A stretch of 64,000 bases of DNA from Pomphorhynchus laevis (lineage: Eukaryota; Acanthocephala; Palaeacanthocephala; Echinorhynchida; Pomphorhynchidae), in contig WNNJ02003347.1 in NCBI GenBank assembly GCA_012934845.2, positions 1 through 64,000 on the forward strand, in the 5' to 3' direction. Shown here piece by piece: positions 12,386 through 23,380 of this stretch. The notes under the pieces were generated by a model. That model did not search any database. It was given only the letters and a program-made list of their open reading frames with translations, and was not told the origin of the DNA. Positions within the stretch are counted from its first letter, which is position 1; each line of letters begins with the position of its first letter. Position numbers and translations under genes: made by a program.

Positions 12386-13154
12386 ACTCGACTATTGAAG
12401 TCGAATTTTATACAACAATTGAAACTAGCAGCTGCAGTAAATGTTGTTGTCAACAATACCTTATTGTAGATTGATGATATTCTATTAGCTGACAATATTA
12501 TGTTAAGTTTGTTATCGAGTTGGCATTCGTCAAGTATCAATCTTATATCAGTAACACTGCAATTGGAAGATTTTGTCATCTATAAAAGGATTAAAGAATA
12601 TACATTTAAAATATACTATTTAATTCTAAACTGATTAATTTTATTGTTTCAAGATTTTGATTTTACTCCGACATGAATTAGCGGACTCATTCATTTTACG
12701 TTTTAAGGAGAATAATTTGGGGTGGCACAAAATTAATAAAGCTGGATAGTTGTCAATTCGGTACCGGAACAAAACAGTTGGCATTAATGACGAAATAACG
12801 CCATGTCACGGTATATCCAATAAAGTTTGTGTCAGGAACTATAACCTAGGCCAAAGCAAATCAATAATGCATGTTTTAACATGAATCTGTGTAGGGATCT
12901 CAACAAAAACAATTATCGATTTAAATTGATCGGGAATTTAAATGAGTTGAGTTAGTTGTCGAGATTCGATTAATGTGAGTTGCGGGAGGATCGTATAGCT
13001 ATGGATGCTACTCTTGCCTATTTAAATCCTAACAACATCCTTTATTTGTAAATACAGTCATTGAATTGCTTTTCGCTTTAATGCAACTAAAGACATAAAA
13101 CAAAAATAACATCATACCGATAAAAGTAACGAATGTTTATTTATTTATTTTTAG
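12386..13154. other. Spacer, nothing recognised
   Basis: No supported feature. Base composition becomes less AT-rich toward the retroelement cluster on the right. Confidence 0.4.
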
Positions 13155-13880
13155 AAACTGAGAGAGGATCCCGTGTAAAGTTGTTTATGACTAGTTAGAC
13201 AGCCATGAAAGAACAGTAACTAGTACCGTTTCGTCATTGTTTTGACTAATCAATGAAGGGTACCTCCCACTGCTGGATGCAGAGTAAGACCGGCATACGG
13301 CAAGAGTACTGCAAGCAGTACGTGACAAGTCAAAGCATACTTGGAGATAGGCAATATCTAGCAATCTAAGTAGTGCAAGCCTAACTGGCTTGACATGCTT
13401 CACCAAAAAGGATTATCAGCAAATAGCACTAGCTAATGCCAGCGCAATCTTTCTTGTATATCTGTCATCCTTTTGCGAATATTGTAAGAGATACTTTTGC
13501 GAATATTGTAAGAGATACTTTTGCGAATATTGTAAGAGATACTTTTGCGAATATTGTAAGAGATACTTTTGCGAATATTCTATATATTCGATTTTATTAT
13601 ATATGCAGAGGACCACTGCCGGTCCTCCTCTGTGTTCAGCAGTGGGATGTACCCGGCACTGATGAGTCAAAACAATGACGAAACGGTACTAGTTACTGTT
13701 TGTCGATTCTTTCGTGGCTGCCTATCTGATCATAAACAACTTCTCACGAAATCCTTCCTCAGTTTCTAAAACACGATTAGCAAAAGGATGGCAGATATAC
13801 ACGAGAGACTGCACTGGCATTAGCCAGTGCTATTTGCTGATGATCCCTTCTGGCAATTCCATAGTCAAGTCACAATTCAC
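13155..13880. repeat. Composite inverted repeat at the LINE G 5' end
   Basis: Two segments occur twice, the second time inverted. Segment Y (13155-13310, containing AGTAACTAGTACCGTTTCGT) returns inverted at about 13620-13770. Segment X (13409-13490, containing ATCAGCAAATAGCACT) returns inverted at about 13775-13855. The order is Y, X, tandem repeat, inverted Y, inverted X, so this is not a simple hairpin but two opposed copies of a unit with different break points. The right half overlaps the start of LINE G ORF1, suggesting the unit is a LINE 5' UTR. Confidence 0.7.
13471..13580. repeat. 24-bp tandem repeat
   Basis: The unit TTTTGCGAATATTGTAAGAG plus ATAC occurs between four and five times almost perfectly. 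Because 24 is a multiple of three, several frames stay open (for example a repeating CEYCKRYF), but there is no independent reason to believe it is translated. It lies between the opposed halves of the composite inverted repeat. Confidence 0.9.
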
Positions 13881-14503
13881 ATGGCCTACCTCACCTTCTC
13901 CCACGAAGCAATCCGATAACAATAATATAGACTATCATCATATCGAAATTTCACACCAGCTTGCAATCGAGGGTGAACAGTGTAGTAAAGTTTCCAGTCA
14001 GATATTCTATCAACGACTAACTGACCCACTAAATAGTCACAAGTCGTTCTTGTCCGGCAACTCTAATGAATCTTACCGGAATCGGTCTTTGATTATTACG
14101 AACGTTCTTGAGTCGTCGTCAGATGTGGCCCAAACTCTAGTGGACCATGATGTTGAACAATTCTAAAATTTATAGAGAGAGTTATTATGTCTAGAAGATC
14201 CCTATATTTCAGAAGTTCGCCCAATTGCGATATTTAGGATATTTAGGATAGGACGACGCAACCATCTCGAAGGACGTTCTCGTTTGATGTAAGTTGTCTT
14301 TCGTACCTCCTCAGTGGTTCGTGAGTTATTAAAGCGGAGATAGATTTAAACTGAGGTAGTCTCTATTTCGGTTGTTGACAGATATGTCTTTCGCTGAGCG
14401 TTGTCTCTGGCGTGTTGCGCAGACTGAGCTAAATACTTGGATCGAATCTGGAGAAACTGATCTGCATATTGTAAATTCTAGGGTAGTTTGGCGTGGCCCA
14501 TGA
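13714..14503 (+). pseudogene. LINE G ORF1 (gag-like), broken
   Basis: The first 150 codons are open; the RSLIITNVLESSSDVAQTL part looks like the opening strand of an RRM-like ORF1 domain. Beyond the stop at 14166, fragments in other frames carry typical ORF1 phrases: RPIAIFRIGRRN-like, then GRSRL with VVFRTSSVVRELLKR, and near 14460-14500 GETDLHIVNSRVVWRGP, a common ORF1 ending. The protein would bind element RNA for retrotransposition. Several stops and frameshifts make it non-functional. Confidence 0.6.
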
Positions 14504-15817
14504 TTAAGATGGCCCCCGCTATGAAAAATATTTCTGAGAATTATAGGATAAGACCCAATGCGCCTTATCGTAAAAACCACAATTGGCTCAAAGTTATATA
14601 TTCGAACGTTCGAATATTTCTTAATAAGATGGATGAATTGAAGGTCAGCAACATCTCATCATCCAAATATCATTGCCCGTAGTGAATCTTGGCTCTCTGA
14701 CCTTGTTCCTAATAGCTTATTATTTATAGATGGATATAATCTGTTTCGCTGTGATCGATGTGGTCGAAGGGGGAGAGGTGTTGTGCTTTATTGTAGTTTA
14801 GGTATTGATGTAGTGTGTTTGCAGACGGTTAGTGATTCCAATGGTAATGAGTCTTTATATCTCAAATTGTGCCTTGATAAGGTCAATTCTATGGATATGT
14901 TAGTGTGCTATCGTCCTCAATTGGCAAGTAGCGATGATTTAATAGAACTTATTGAGCTCTGTGGTCAACAGAAAAAATGCCTAATCTTAGATCTAAATAT
15001 TCTCTCAACAGATTGGGACTCTTTTTTGTCTCCTAGTAGCATTGCATCGGACTTGGCTTCATCGAGTGTTCTACACAACTGTGGTATGCATCAGCATGCA
15101 CGTGAGGCAATCCGTTTCGCTAGCCAGTCGACTGTGGAGCTAGACGTAGTATTGTCTTCGTTTAAGTCTGATATTACTCACAAAGATTATCTTTCAGGAT
15201 TGGGGATGAGCGATCATTGCGTATTGTCCTTTTCATTTAAATGCTCCCACAATGTAACGTCGGTCAGTCCCCTGCATGGCAAACCTCTGAATTTTTTGAA
15301 GGCTGATTTTGACGTAATTATCTACCGATTAAATCTGGTTAGATGGCCAGATCCGTATATAGGCGAAATTGACGAGGCTTGGAATGTTTTTGAAAGCACA
15401 CTCTATAACTTACTGATATCGCATTCTCCCAAGTTAAAAACACACAGAAAAGTTTGTTCTTGGTTCGATTGGCTTCTCCTGTATCACTCACACGAACGTG
15501 AACATACGTGGATTTCATTTCGTTGCGTCTTTAAACAAATTAGGAATAGATTTACCACTTTTAAGATGAATAAGCGTCGTCGGTTTGAGGAAAAGTTGAG
15601 TTCTATGGATGGCAAGGCTCTATTCTCTTAATTCGCAAAATCACGGGCTCGAATATTACACTAGTATTGTTGAAGGATGATTCTCAAAGCGAGGTCACGT
15701 GTAATAGTGTCATGGCAAACTTATTTGCACTTGAGTTCTCATCGATGTTAGGCTCTTCACTGACATCGTATAGTTCTGAATCAAAAAAGAGTCGAAAAGC
15801 ATTCGATCGATCTAATC

Positions 15818-16672
15818 CAGTGTTTCTCAAAGTGGTCCGTAGCGCCCCCTTTGGGCCTGTTTGACGATTCAGGGGGCGGTAGAGAATTTTTGATTAAAAG
15901 GGGGTCCATGAAAGAGAGGTGGGGGTCGGTGAAAAAATGTAAATTTCATCTTCATTACAAATAAACAACACATATTTAAGATTATAAGTAAGCACGAAAT
16001 AGCCAATTACAATTTATCCTTTTAGTTTTCATTTTAAAATACCCTTTTAAAACATAACACAAATCGCTATAATATTACTGAAATCACAATACGTGTATAA
16101 ATTTATTGTGGCGCGCCAGGGGCGACCCCATGCCACAGGCGACCCCCATGCTATTTTTGAAGGGAAATTGGGGTTGTTTTTGAGAAATATTAAAAATAGC
16201 CCCCATCAAGACTCGAACCAGAACAGTCAATTGAAATTCAAATTCAAAAGCGGCTATCAACAATTTTGGTTGCAAAATAAAATTCAACAAAGTTGTCCTG
16301 AAACATGGGCAATCGTTCAGAAGTTTTTGATTGCCTTCCCAACGTCATATCTGGTCGAAAGAGGATTTAGCGCAGTTACAAATCTTTTGTCAAAGAAAAG
16401 AAATCGTCTTCAAATAGTTCAAAGAGGCAATCTAAGACTTCTATTAACTAATATAGAACCGAAAATCAAAACCCTGGTAGACTCGCACCAGATACATCCG
16501 TCTCATTAAACACTTAACGCAAACTATTATTTAAATATATGGAGATCGTGCTTAAAATAAACTATAAGTAAATCAGAATTTTTATTAATATTTTTTTATA
16601 TCAGGGGGTCCATAATAAATATTGTTTTTTTTTCAAAGGGGGCGGCTGACAAAAAAAGTTTGAGGAACACTG
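15818..16672 (+). mobile_element. hAT DNA transposon, internally deleted
   Basis: Terminal inverted repeats CAGTGTTTCTCAAAGT (left) and CAGTGTTCCTCAAACT (right end, reversed) differ at two bases. A perfect 8-bp target duplication ATCTAATC lies at 15810-15817 and 16673-16680. Subterminal GGGGGTCCAT motifs recur near both ends. At 855 bp it lacks the BED finger and the catalytic core and keeps only the C-terminal dimerisation region, so it needs a transposase in trans. Insertion into LINE G ORF2 dates it after that LINE. Confidence 0.93.
16093..16509 (+). CDS. hAT transposase C-terminal (dimerisation) fragment
   Basis: 138 codons. The first 50 or so residues are low-complexity filler created by the internal deletion. 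From about residue 55 the sequence (FWLQNKIQQSCPETW; FLIAFPTSYLVERGFSAVTN; LLSKKRNRL; LRLLLTNIEPKI) matches the hAT family C-terminal dimerisation domain, in the style of the ZBED5/Buster-like group. The catalytic Asp residues are absent. It may be translated but cannot catalyse transposition. Confidence 0.85.
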   Translation: MYKFIVARQGRPHATGDPHAIFEGKLGLFLRNIKNSPHQDSNQNSQLKFKFKSGYQQFWLQNKIQQSCPETWAIVQKFLIAFPTSYLVERGFSAVTNLLSKKRNRLQIVQRGNLRLLLTNIEPKIKTLVDSHQIHPSH

Positions 16673-17691
16673 ATCTAATCTGTCGTTTTGTGCTGACGAT
16701 GTTTTGAATCGTCTCTTTAAACTAAAACCGAACACCGCTGTAGGTCCGGACGTACTTCCCTCATTTCTTTTGAAAACAAATTGCTCCTTAAATATATTCA
16801 TATGGTTTTCGTATGTTTCAGTTTTCTATTCTCCAATCTCGAATTCCTTCACGTTAGGAGTTCATTGTAGCTGACGATGTTAAGATATGACGGCGTATTA
16901 GAGATAGGAGGGACATTAAAATCCTTTAAGATGATCTGGCATGTCTAGAAAATGGGCATCGGAAAATGGTTTAAGGGTTAACCCCTCTAAATGTGCGCAC
17001 ATGTCCATTGCTTCTTCACTGAACTCATCGCATTAGATGGGTTCGATTCAGATAAGAGAAGTAAGTGAATTCAAAGATCTTGGTGTGATGATGACCAGTA
17101 GCTTAAAAACTAATGCCCACACTGGATATATTTGTAATCGAATCTATCGTATTTTATGGATGTCATTTAAGTCTTTTGATCGGATGAGTCCATCAATGTT
17201 CAAGCTATTATTTTGCTCATATATTCTACCCATCCTTGAATACGGTTTATCCGTGACTTATCCACAGACTTTAAAAAACCCGGTGACATTGAAAACCTGT
17301 TACGTAAAGGGTCGCGCATGATCCCGAATTTCTCCAATTAGGGATTTGACGAACGTTTGACATCTCTACGTCTCGGCATCTTAAAATATAGCAGATCGGC
17401 TATTGATTTATCAACTGCAGTCAAATTTGTTTTCGATGGCTTTGCAGGTCTCTCCCGCTTACTATACGTGAATGATAGGCGAGAAACTCGTGAGCATGTG
17501 TGGAAATTAATAAAGCCAACTACAAGAATTCCTGTTCACTATCGATTTGCAACCAAGGTAATTATGAGTGGAATGCACTAAAGTGCCTGAATATATTTCG
17601 TAGCATATATAGTGATATAATAATAAATTTATTTAACGTGGCAAATGCGTACAAGCTGCACGCTTACAAGTCCACTAATAAAATGAAAAAG

Positions 17692-20576
17692 TCAAGCAGA
17701 TAAATTGATTAAATGGGATCGGATTTGGCGTTTGAAGCACGGCAGGGAAGTTGATTGGCGTATATGAATGGGCAGATGATTCCACGATAGAGGAGCAGCC
17801 AACAGGAAGGAGCGAAGTCCAAAGGAGGTACAGTAGTTTGGGACATGTAAAATAAGGGAATTACAGGAATGCAAGGAACAGTAAACAGGACGAGAATTAT
17901 CAAGAAAAGGAAGGTTGAGAAATGAAGGGGTATGAAAAGTTACAAGGCGAAAAGCAACGATAAGAAGACGAATTTGAACACGACAATAAATTGTAGGTAA
18001 ATCGAGAGAAGCAAGATGGTAGGATGTATGATCAAAACTACGAAGACGGAGGAGAATTCGAACGGCTGCGTTGACGATGCGTTGTAAGGGAAGAAGAGCG
18101 GATTTAGGTGTGTTGGAAAATAGACTACGACAATAATCGAGTCTAGAAAAAAGGAGAGAAGATATAAGAGTCATACAAGAAGGGGCATCGATCAATCTGC
18201 GAACTTGACGGAAGTTGCGGAGTATCAAGGTAGATTAGCGTACTTTATCTCTAACGAAAGGTTTAAGTGAAAGTCGGTTGTCGAAATCGAAGCCTAGGGA
18301 AACGATATTATCAACGATAGGAAGACTTGTAGAATTTAATGATACGGAGGGAGGTTCTAAGCCGAGGCGTCGAGGTAGGATCGACATAATTTTCGATTTA
18401 TCAGGATTCAGAGAAAGGCGAAGGGAAGAAAGATGATTGGAAATTGAGACAAGACAGTCGGAAGCAGAAACACTAAGATCGTGAATACGATAAACAGGTG
18501 CATGAGCATAGATGAGAATGTCATCAGCATATTGCATAACATGGAAGTTAAATTTATGAGAAATCGAAGACAAATGCCGAGAAGAAGAGAGAAAAGCATA
18601 GGGCCCAATACGGAGCCTTGTGGAACACCGAACGGAATGGACGAAGGATGGGAGAGAAGAGTTAGAATAGACGCGAAATGTACGGTTTGATAAATATGAA
18701 GAAAACCATGATACAGTGGGTAAAGAGAAGCCATAATCATGACGAGGGCGATGGAGAAGAATCGAGTGATCGACGATTTCAAAAGCAGACGATGGATCAA
18801 GGGAAACTATGACACTACATTATTTATGATCGCGCGATATGAGTAAGTCGTTATAAACTTTAAGACAGGCAATTTCGGTAGAGTAATTAGAGCGAAAAGC
18901 GGCTTGGAAGGGAGGAAATAAGTTGGAGGAAAAGAGATGTGTATTAACTTGCTTAAGAACGAGACGCTCAAGGAGTTTAGAGAGGGTTGCGAGAAGTGAG
19001 ATAGGACGGTACGAAGATGGTAGTGACGAGTCGAGAGATTGCTTTTTGATGAGAGGGCGAACAGTGGCGCATTTTCAGATGGAAGGAAATCTACGGCTAC
19101 GGATGGACGAGTTGAACAATGTGGTTACTAAGGGTAAGATAGAGGAGCAGATATTTTTAAGCAATTGAGTGGGAATTGGGTCAGGAGGAGAGGTTTTATT
19201 AGGTAATGACAGCAGAACCGAAGAAACTTTATCAGACGAAACGGAAAGAAGGTGGAATAGTTCTGGGAGGGACGTATTTAAATAGAAGAGTGGGTACAAG
19301 GGGGCTATGGGTAGTAGGGAAAGTAAATTAGATAGCTTAATCTGTAGATAAAAAGAAAATTAATCAGGATTTATATTACAAGGAGTAGATGATCGTGAAA
19401 TAATTGAGGTTAAGATTTTTCAATGAGATTTAGAGTTGGAAGATGACTCGAGTTGATTTCGCCAAAAGAGAATACGTTTAGTACGTATAAGAATAAGATG
19501 TGAACGGCGTAGAGAAAAGTAGGAATCACGGAGATTTGGAGGGAGTTAGTTGGGAGAACATTTAAGAAAGCGATTATACACACGAAAAGAGTGACGGAGT
19601 CGACGCTTAGAAATAACATAGTCAGAATCGAACCAGGGACCATGGCGCAAGCGCTGAGAACGTCGAAGTCGACTAGGTAGAAGGTTATTGAGGATCGACG
19701 TATGTTCAGAATCAAACAGAATGCAGAGATCATCGGGAGAGAGATAGTTAAGAGGAAGTGAAAAGAGTGAAGAATTGAGTAAGGCTGTGCAGAGAATAGG
19801 GATATCGAGAAGTTTCCAGGGTCGACTTGGTGTGGATAATGGTAAAGGCGGAGAAGGAGGATGGGGACGAGTAAGAGTAAGAGTGACAAGGAAATGATCG
19901 GACAAACCAGGATCAGTAATTGACAAGGAGGTATAGTCATTGAAGCAGTTAGGAACAGCAATGATGTCGAGAGCACCGCCGAGTATATGAGTTGGGCTCG
20001 TTGAAAGTAATTTATAGTTGAAATCAGAAAAAAGATTAGTTAAAGTGATAGAGTCAGAGTCAGCCGGGCGATCAAGACGAATGTTAAAGTCACCTAGAAC
20101 AAAAGAAGGAGTATAAGACAATGAACAGTGAGACATAAGATATGTAAGGTCGTTAAAGAAGCTACATGATAGGGCAACTGAACCTGGACGGTATACAATT
20201 ACAAGTTCCAGAGGGAAAGGAGTTGATAATGTGCATATGAGTAATTCGAACGAGGTGTAACGGATGTTAACGTTAATTTTACGTAGAGACATTGGGTGAC
20301 GAGCAATGACAACAATACCGCCATGGTAGAAGCAATAGATGTATGAGAGGCAATTTGACGAGCTGATTCCACTAGAGAACAACCAGAGCAACATAGACGA
20401 CGAATAGCAAGATCGTCAGAGTCAGAGTACCAGGATTCGGTAATGCAGAGAATATCGATAGATAATTGATCGAAGATATCGAGGAGCATATCAGCTTTAT
20501 GAAGAATGGAGCGAGTGTTGAATAGACTAAGACGAAAAGTATGCTTAAGAGCGAGATCGACTAGTGAAGAAGACAA
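17692..20576 (-). pseudogene. LINE A ORF2 (AP endonuclease-reverse transcriptase), broken
   Basis: The EN domain starts near 20540 (SLFNTRSILHKADMLLDIF, ITESWYSDSDD) and includes GDFNIRLDRP and LSDHFLVTLTL. RT fingers: SPPDPIPTQLLKNICSSILP (19230-19170). Palm: GVPQGSVLGPMLFSLL and the catalytic box YADDILIY (18531-18520, reverse strand). The C-terminal part (18228-17692) has LFSRLDYCRSL, RIVNAAVRILL and LRSFLLAAPLSWNHLP, typical of L2/CR1 RT tails. At least four frame changes disable it. Confidence 0.78.
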
Positions 20577-20735
20577 TGGGGAGAGATGGGACGCCGTCGA
20601 ATTTTTGGCCTTGTGTGTACAACGTGAAAATTTCAGTTGATTTGACGTATAGATAAGGATGACTCGCAGTTTGTTTCACGTCGATGTTTCTCAATGCGAG
20701 CTAAATTGAGCTGGGCAATATCAGAAACGGAGCGG

Positions 20736-21864
20736 TCAGGAAAGATACGACAAGTAGATGAAGTGGTAAGAAGTTTCAAAACGTTGGGAGAGTACCGAAG
20801 AGGCATGTGAACTATGTCGGAAAACGATTTTTAAGAGAAGAGGACTGAGATGATTGGATTTAGTGGATTTGTTTAAACGAATAAAGGATACAGGAGCGAT
20901 ATTATTGAAGAGGGATAGGTTATCATAAGGAAGAATGGTTGCTAGAATAGACCTGAAAGCAGATACATCGTCATCGAGGCGAGATTGTGGATAAGCAGAT
21001 TCGGAAAGCTCTAAGTTTGATATGATAATACAGCGATCGCGCGAAGGAAAACGATTACGTAGAAGTGGTGGACGGGCAGAGCTGGTAGGAGTCGAGGCAG
21101 ATGAGCAGATATGAAGTGGAAATAACAGGGCTGCTTGATAGAGAATTAATATTGGTTGGAGCATGTGTGACAGGAGCGGGGTGTTGAATCGGTTGATCAG
21201 AGATGTGACTGGAGATGATTTTGAAGAAAGGATGTAAATTATTTGGAAGTGTGACGTGGGAGGTAGAGTAAGGAGAATTAAGATAGGCTGGGGCATGTGT
21301 GACAAGAGTGGAGTGTTGAATCAGTTGATCGAGAATGTTACTGGAAATGATTTTGATGGAAGTATGTAGATTATTGGAAAGTGATACGTGGGAGGTAGAG
21401 TAAGGAGAATTAAGATAGGTTGGAGCATGTGTGACAGGAGTGGAGTGTTGAATCAGTTGATCGAGAATGTTACTGGAAATGATTTTGATGGAAGGATGTA
21501 GATTATCGGAAAGTGATACGTGGGAGGTAGAGTAAGGAGTACGTGAAGAGAATAAAGAAGTTTGAGATTTATTTAGATTGGGGTAGGAATAGGAAAGAGG
21601 AGGTACGAGATAAAAAGCTTTACCGTTAGCATTGTTAGAATGATGAAGATTAAAGGAAGTTTGGTTCGTAGTTGAACGATGAGTGTGTAATAGAGTAGGT
21701 TCAATAATGGGTTATAAGATACGGTCAGGTGTTGATGCGAGGGAAACATCTAAAACAGCATTGGTTTGAGTGGTAGTGATGCTATCAAGAAAACCATCAA
21801 GCCGAAAGAAGGAATGTTCAACTTCTTTTTGATTGAATTCTTTATTTGTTGACGCTTTTTGCAT
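20736..21864 (-). pseudogene. LINE A ORF1 with 44-residue tandem repeats
   Basis: From ATG 21864 (MQKASTNKEFNQKEVEH) the frame is S/T/P-rich and runs into three in-register 132-bp repeats encoding a 44-residue unit beginning near SPYSTSHVSLSNNLH and containing IKIISSNILDQLIQHS. After a frameshift the C-terminal part has RDRCIIISNLELSESA, then SFIRLNKSTKSNHLSPLLLK, the RRM-like fold seen in L2/CR1-type ORF1 proteins (the RPL-motif region). This is the RNA-binding gag-like protein. At least one shift and internal stops are present. Confidence 0.62.
21169..21545. repeat. 132-bp tandem repeat inside LINE A ORF1
   Basis: Three head-to-tail copies start at 21169, 21301 and 21433. The last two are very similar; the first is more diverged. 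The exact 132-base spacing keeps the reading frame (44 codons), arguing for expansion while the ORF was under selection. Confidence 0.9.
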
Positions 21865-21870
21865 GTTTTG

Positions 21871-22275
21871 TGAGCGACACGAGCTTGCAGCTCATTTACT
21901 GATGTTTGTTATAATAATATTTCAATAGCCTCGATATATTCATTCCGTTATTTGCTACTACGTCTCATCTAAAAACTACTCATTAATTTTAAGTATAAGG
22001 CACAAAATAGCAATAAGAGAAAATAATTGCAACAGCAAACGATGGATGCATAAAGTATAGATAGAATGCAAAGCATACCCGTGTGTATAGATCTGATTAA
22101 AGGGATTAAATTAGTTTTAGTAGCATTTCATTACCCGTATTAAACGAAGTGGTTTCACGTATTAGTTAAATAGTACTGTTAAACAAGTTCACATTTATAT
22201 TTCAAGAATTTTTTCATTTACACGCCATTCATTATAAACTGGAAGCGGGAGAGAATGTCATAACCGAACAAAAAA
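21871..22275. other. Spacer, nothing recognised
   Basis: Between the 5' end of LINE A and the truncated start of a Naiad copy. No coding or repeat signal that I can name. Confidence 0.4.
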
Positions 22276-22551
22276 AATATTGCAAGGTAATCGAAATTAA
22301 TACTGGTATAAAACACTATTTCAGTATTAATTCTACAAAAGAATTTTTAGAACAGACAAAAGGAATAAATTTTCAAAATATAAATACATACGATTTTAGT
22401 ACGCTTTATACAAATCTAGATTTAGTAGATATCAAAGATGCATTAGAAAAATTAATTAATCTTATATTCGGAAAAAGATATACATATATATGTTATAATA
22501 ATTATAACGTCCTATCTAACAAAAATTAAACCATCAAATAAATATAAATAT

Positions 22552-23238
22552 ATGGATAAAATTGAATTAATAGAATCCTTAAATATTTTGATAAATCAAA
22601 ATTATTTAAAAGTAGGGACATCTATATTTAGACAAGTAAAAGGTGTTCCAATGGGTGGTAATAGTAGCCCAATTATAGCTGACTTGTTTTTAAGCTTTAT
22701 AGAATATGAATTTGTTCATAACTGTGTAAAAACTAAATCTAAACAATATAAATATATGAAATATATGTTTCGATACATTGATGATATATGTGTATTTAAT
22801 TCTAATAATTTTTATTCAATTAGTGAGCACATTTATCCAGAAAGCCTTATTCTTAACAAAACCAATATTAATGATAAAGAAGGTGTATATCTAGATATGA
22901 ACATTAAATTAACATTAACTAAAACTACTATTAATTTATATCGTAAAGATGACATATTTAAATTTACAAGAAACATATTTTTGCATGAGCATTCATGCAT
23001 ACCATATAATATAAAATATAATACATTAAATAATGAAATTTTAAGAATTGCAACAATATGTAATGATATTGGCTTTCTTCAAAATCATTTAAATAATTTA
23101 ATAGATACATATTTTAAACTAGGTTACTATAAAAATAACATCAAGCAGAAAATAGTAAAATATATAAATCAACACAATAATATAAAGAATAAATTTAAAC
23201 TCTTAAGTGGCAAATTTTTATGGATGAATAATAAATAA
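22552..23238 (+). CDS. Naiad reverse transcriptase, C-terminal 228 residues
   Basis: An open frame with RT motif B-like GVPMGGNSSPIIADLF (residues 31-46) and the catalytic box FRYIDDICVF (YIDD, residues 75-78), followed by YLDMNIKLTLTKTTINLYRK and the thumb-like SCIPYNIKYNTLNNEILRIA. Penelope-like RTs are related to telomerase RT. Fingers and the first catalytic Asp lie upstream of the frameshift at about 22508, so this piece alone is not active. Length and motifs are intact to the stop. Confidence 0.85.
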   Translation: MDKIELIESLNILINQNYLKVGTSIFRQVKGVPMGGNSSPIIADLFLSFIEYEFVHNCVKTKSKQYKYMKYMFRYIDDICVFNSNNFYSISEHIYPESLILNKTNINDKEGVYLDMNIKLTLTKTTINLYRKDDIFKFTRNIFLHEHSCIPYNIKYNTLNNEILRIATICNDIGFLQNHLNNLIDTYFKLGYYKNNIKQKIVKYINQHNNIKNKFKLLSGKFLWMNNK

Positions 23239-23305
23239 TATACTTTGCATTAGAATAAGATACTAGATAGTTATTTCAGAGGAAATACATCATTAGCATG
23301 TATTT

Positions 23306-23380
23306 GGCCCCGCTGCTATGTTGGGTAGAGGAGTTAGGGGCCGAAACCTGATAGCATAGCAGTTTCTCCTGATGACCTCT
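23306..23380 (+). other. Naiad 3' UTR structured segment
   Basis: Three complementary pairs interleave: GGCCCC (23306-23311) with GGGGCC (23337-23342); GCTGCTATG (23312-23320) with CATAGCAG (23355-23362); AGAGG (23327-23331) with CCTCT (23376-23380). Between them lie GAAA (23343-23346) and CTGATGA (23369-23375), the two invariant strings of hammerhead cores but in the reverse order. The layout recurs in other Naiad copies (12060, 30540, 50360) with decay in older ones. The function is not established. Confidence 0.55.

Larger units (their letters stand above)
14580..17580 (+). pseudogene. LINE G ORF2 (endonuclease-reverse transcriptase), broken
   Basis: The EN domain opens with KVIYSNVRIFLNKMDELK and ends near GMSDHCVLSFSF (about 15205-15240). 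The linker has the typical DEAWNVFESTLYNLL. RT fingers straddle the hAT insertion: removing the insert and one target copy joins ...AFDRSN to LSFCADDVLNRLFKLK and GPDVLPSFLLK. The palm is largely lost; the catalytic box survives as VADDV at 16867-16881, followed by stops and the thumb (GSIQIREVSEFKDLGVMM; SYILPILEYGL). The DNA between fingers and palm motifs is shorter than expected, indicating a deletion. Confidence 0.72.
13714..17620 (+). mobile_element. CR1/Jockey-like LINE (family G), degenerate, split by hAT
   Basis: A two-ORF non-LTR retrotransposon: gag-like ORF1 (13714-14503), then AP-endonuclease and reverse transcriptase. ORF2 is interrupted by a hAT insertion at 15818-16672 and carries many stops plus an internal deletion between the RT fingers and the catalytic palm. 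The 3' end is bounded by the L2-like element starting at 17625. Clade assignment rests on the EN opening, the ORF1 ending and the RT style, and is approximate. Confidence 0.75.
17625..21870 (-). mobile_element. L2/CR1-like LINE, family A copy 1
   Basis: A nearly full-length two-ORF LINE on the minus strand: ORF1 (21864-20736), then EN-RT (20576-17692), then a short 3' end. The terminus CTTGTAAGCGTGC...GCATTTGCCACGTTAAAT is shared with other copies ending at 33527 and 56635, so this is a true family end. Frames are broken by several shifts. It abuts the decayed 3' end of LINE G. Confidence 0.8.

Noticed and set aside
13471-13580. 24-bp repeats as a CRISPR-like array
   Set aside because: Units are directly head to tail with no spacers, in an animal genome, so it is a simple tandem repeat.
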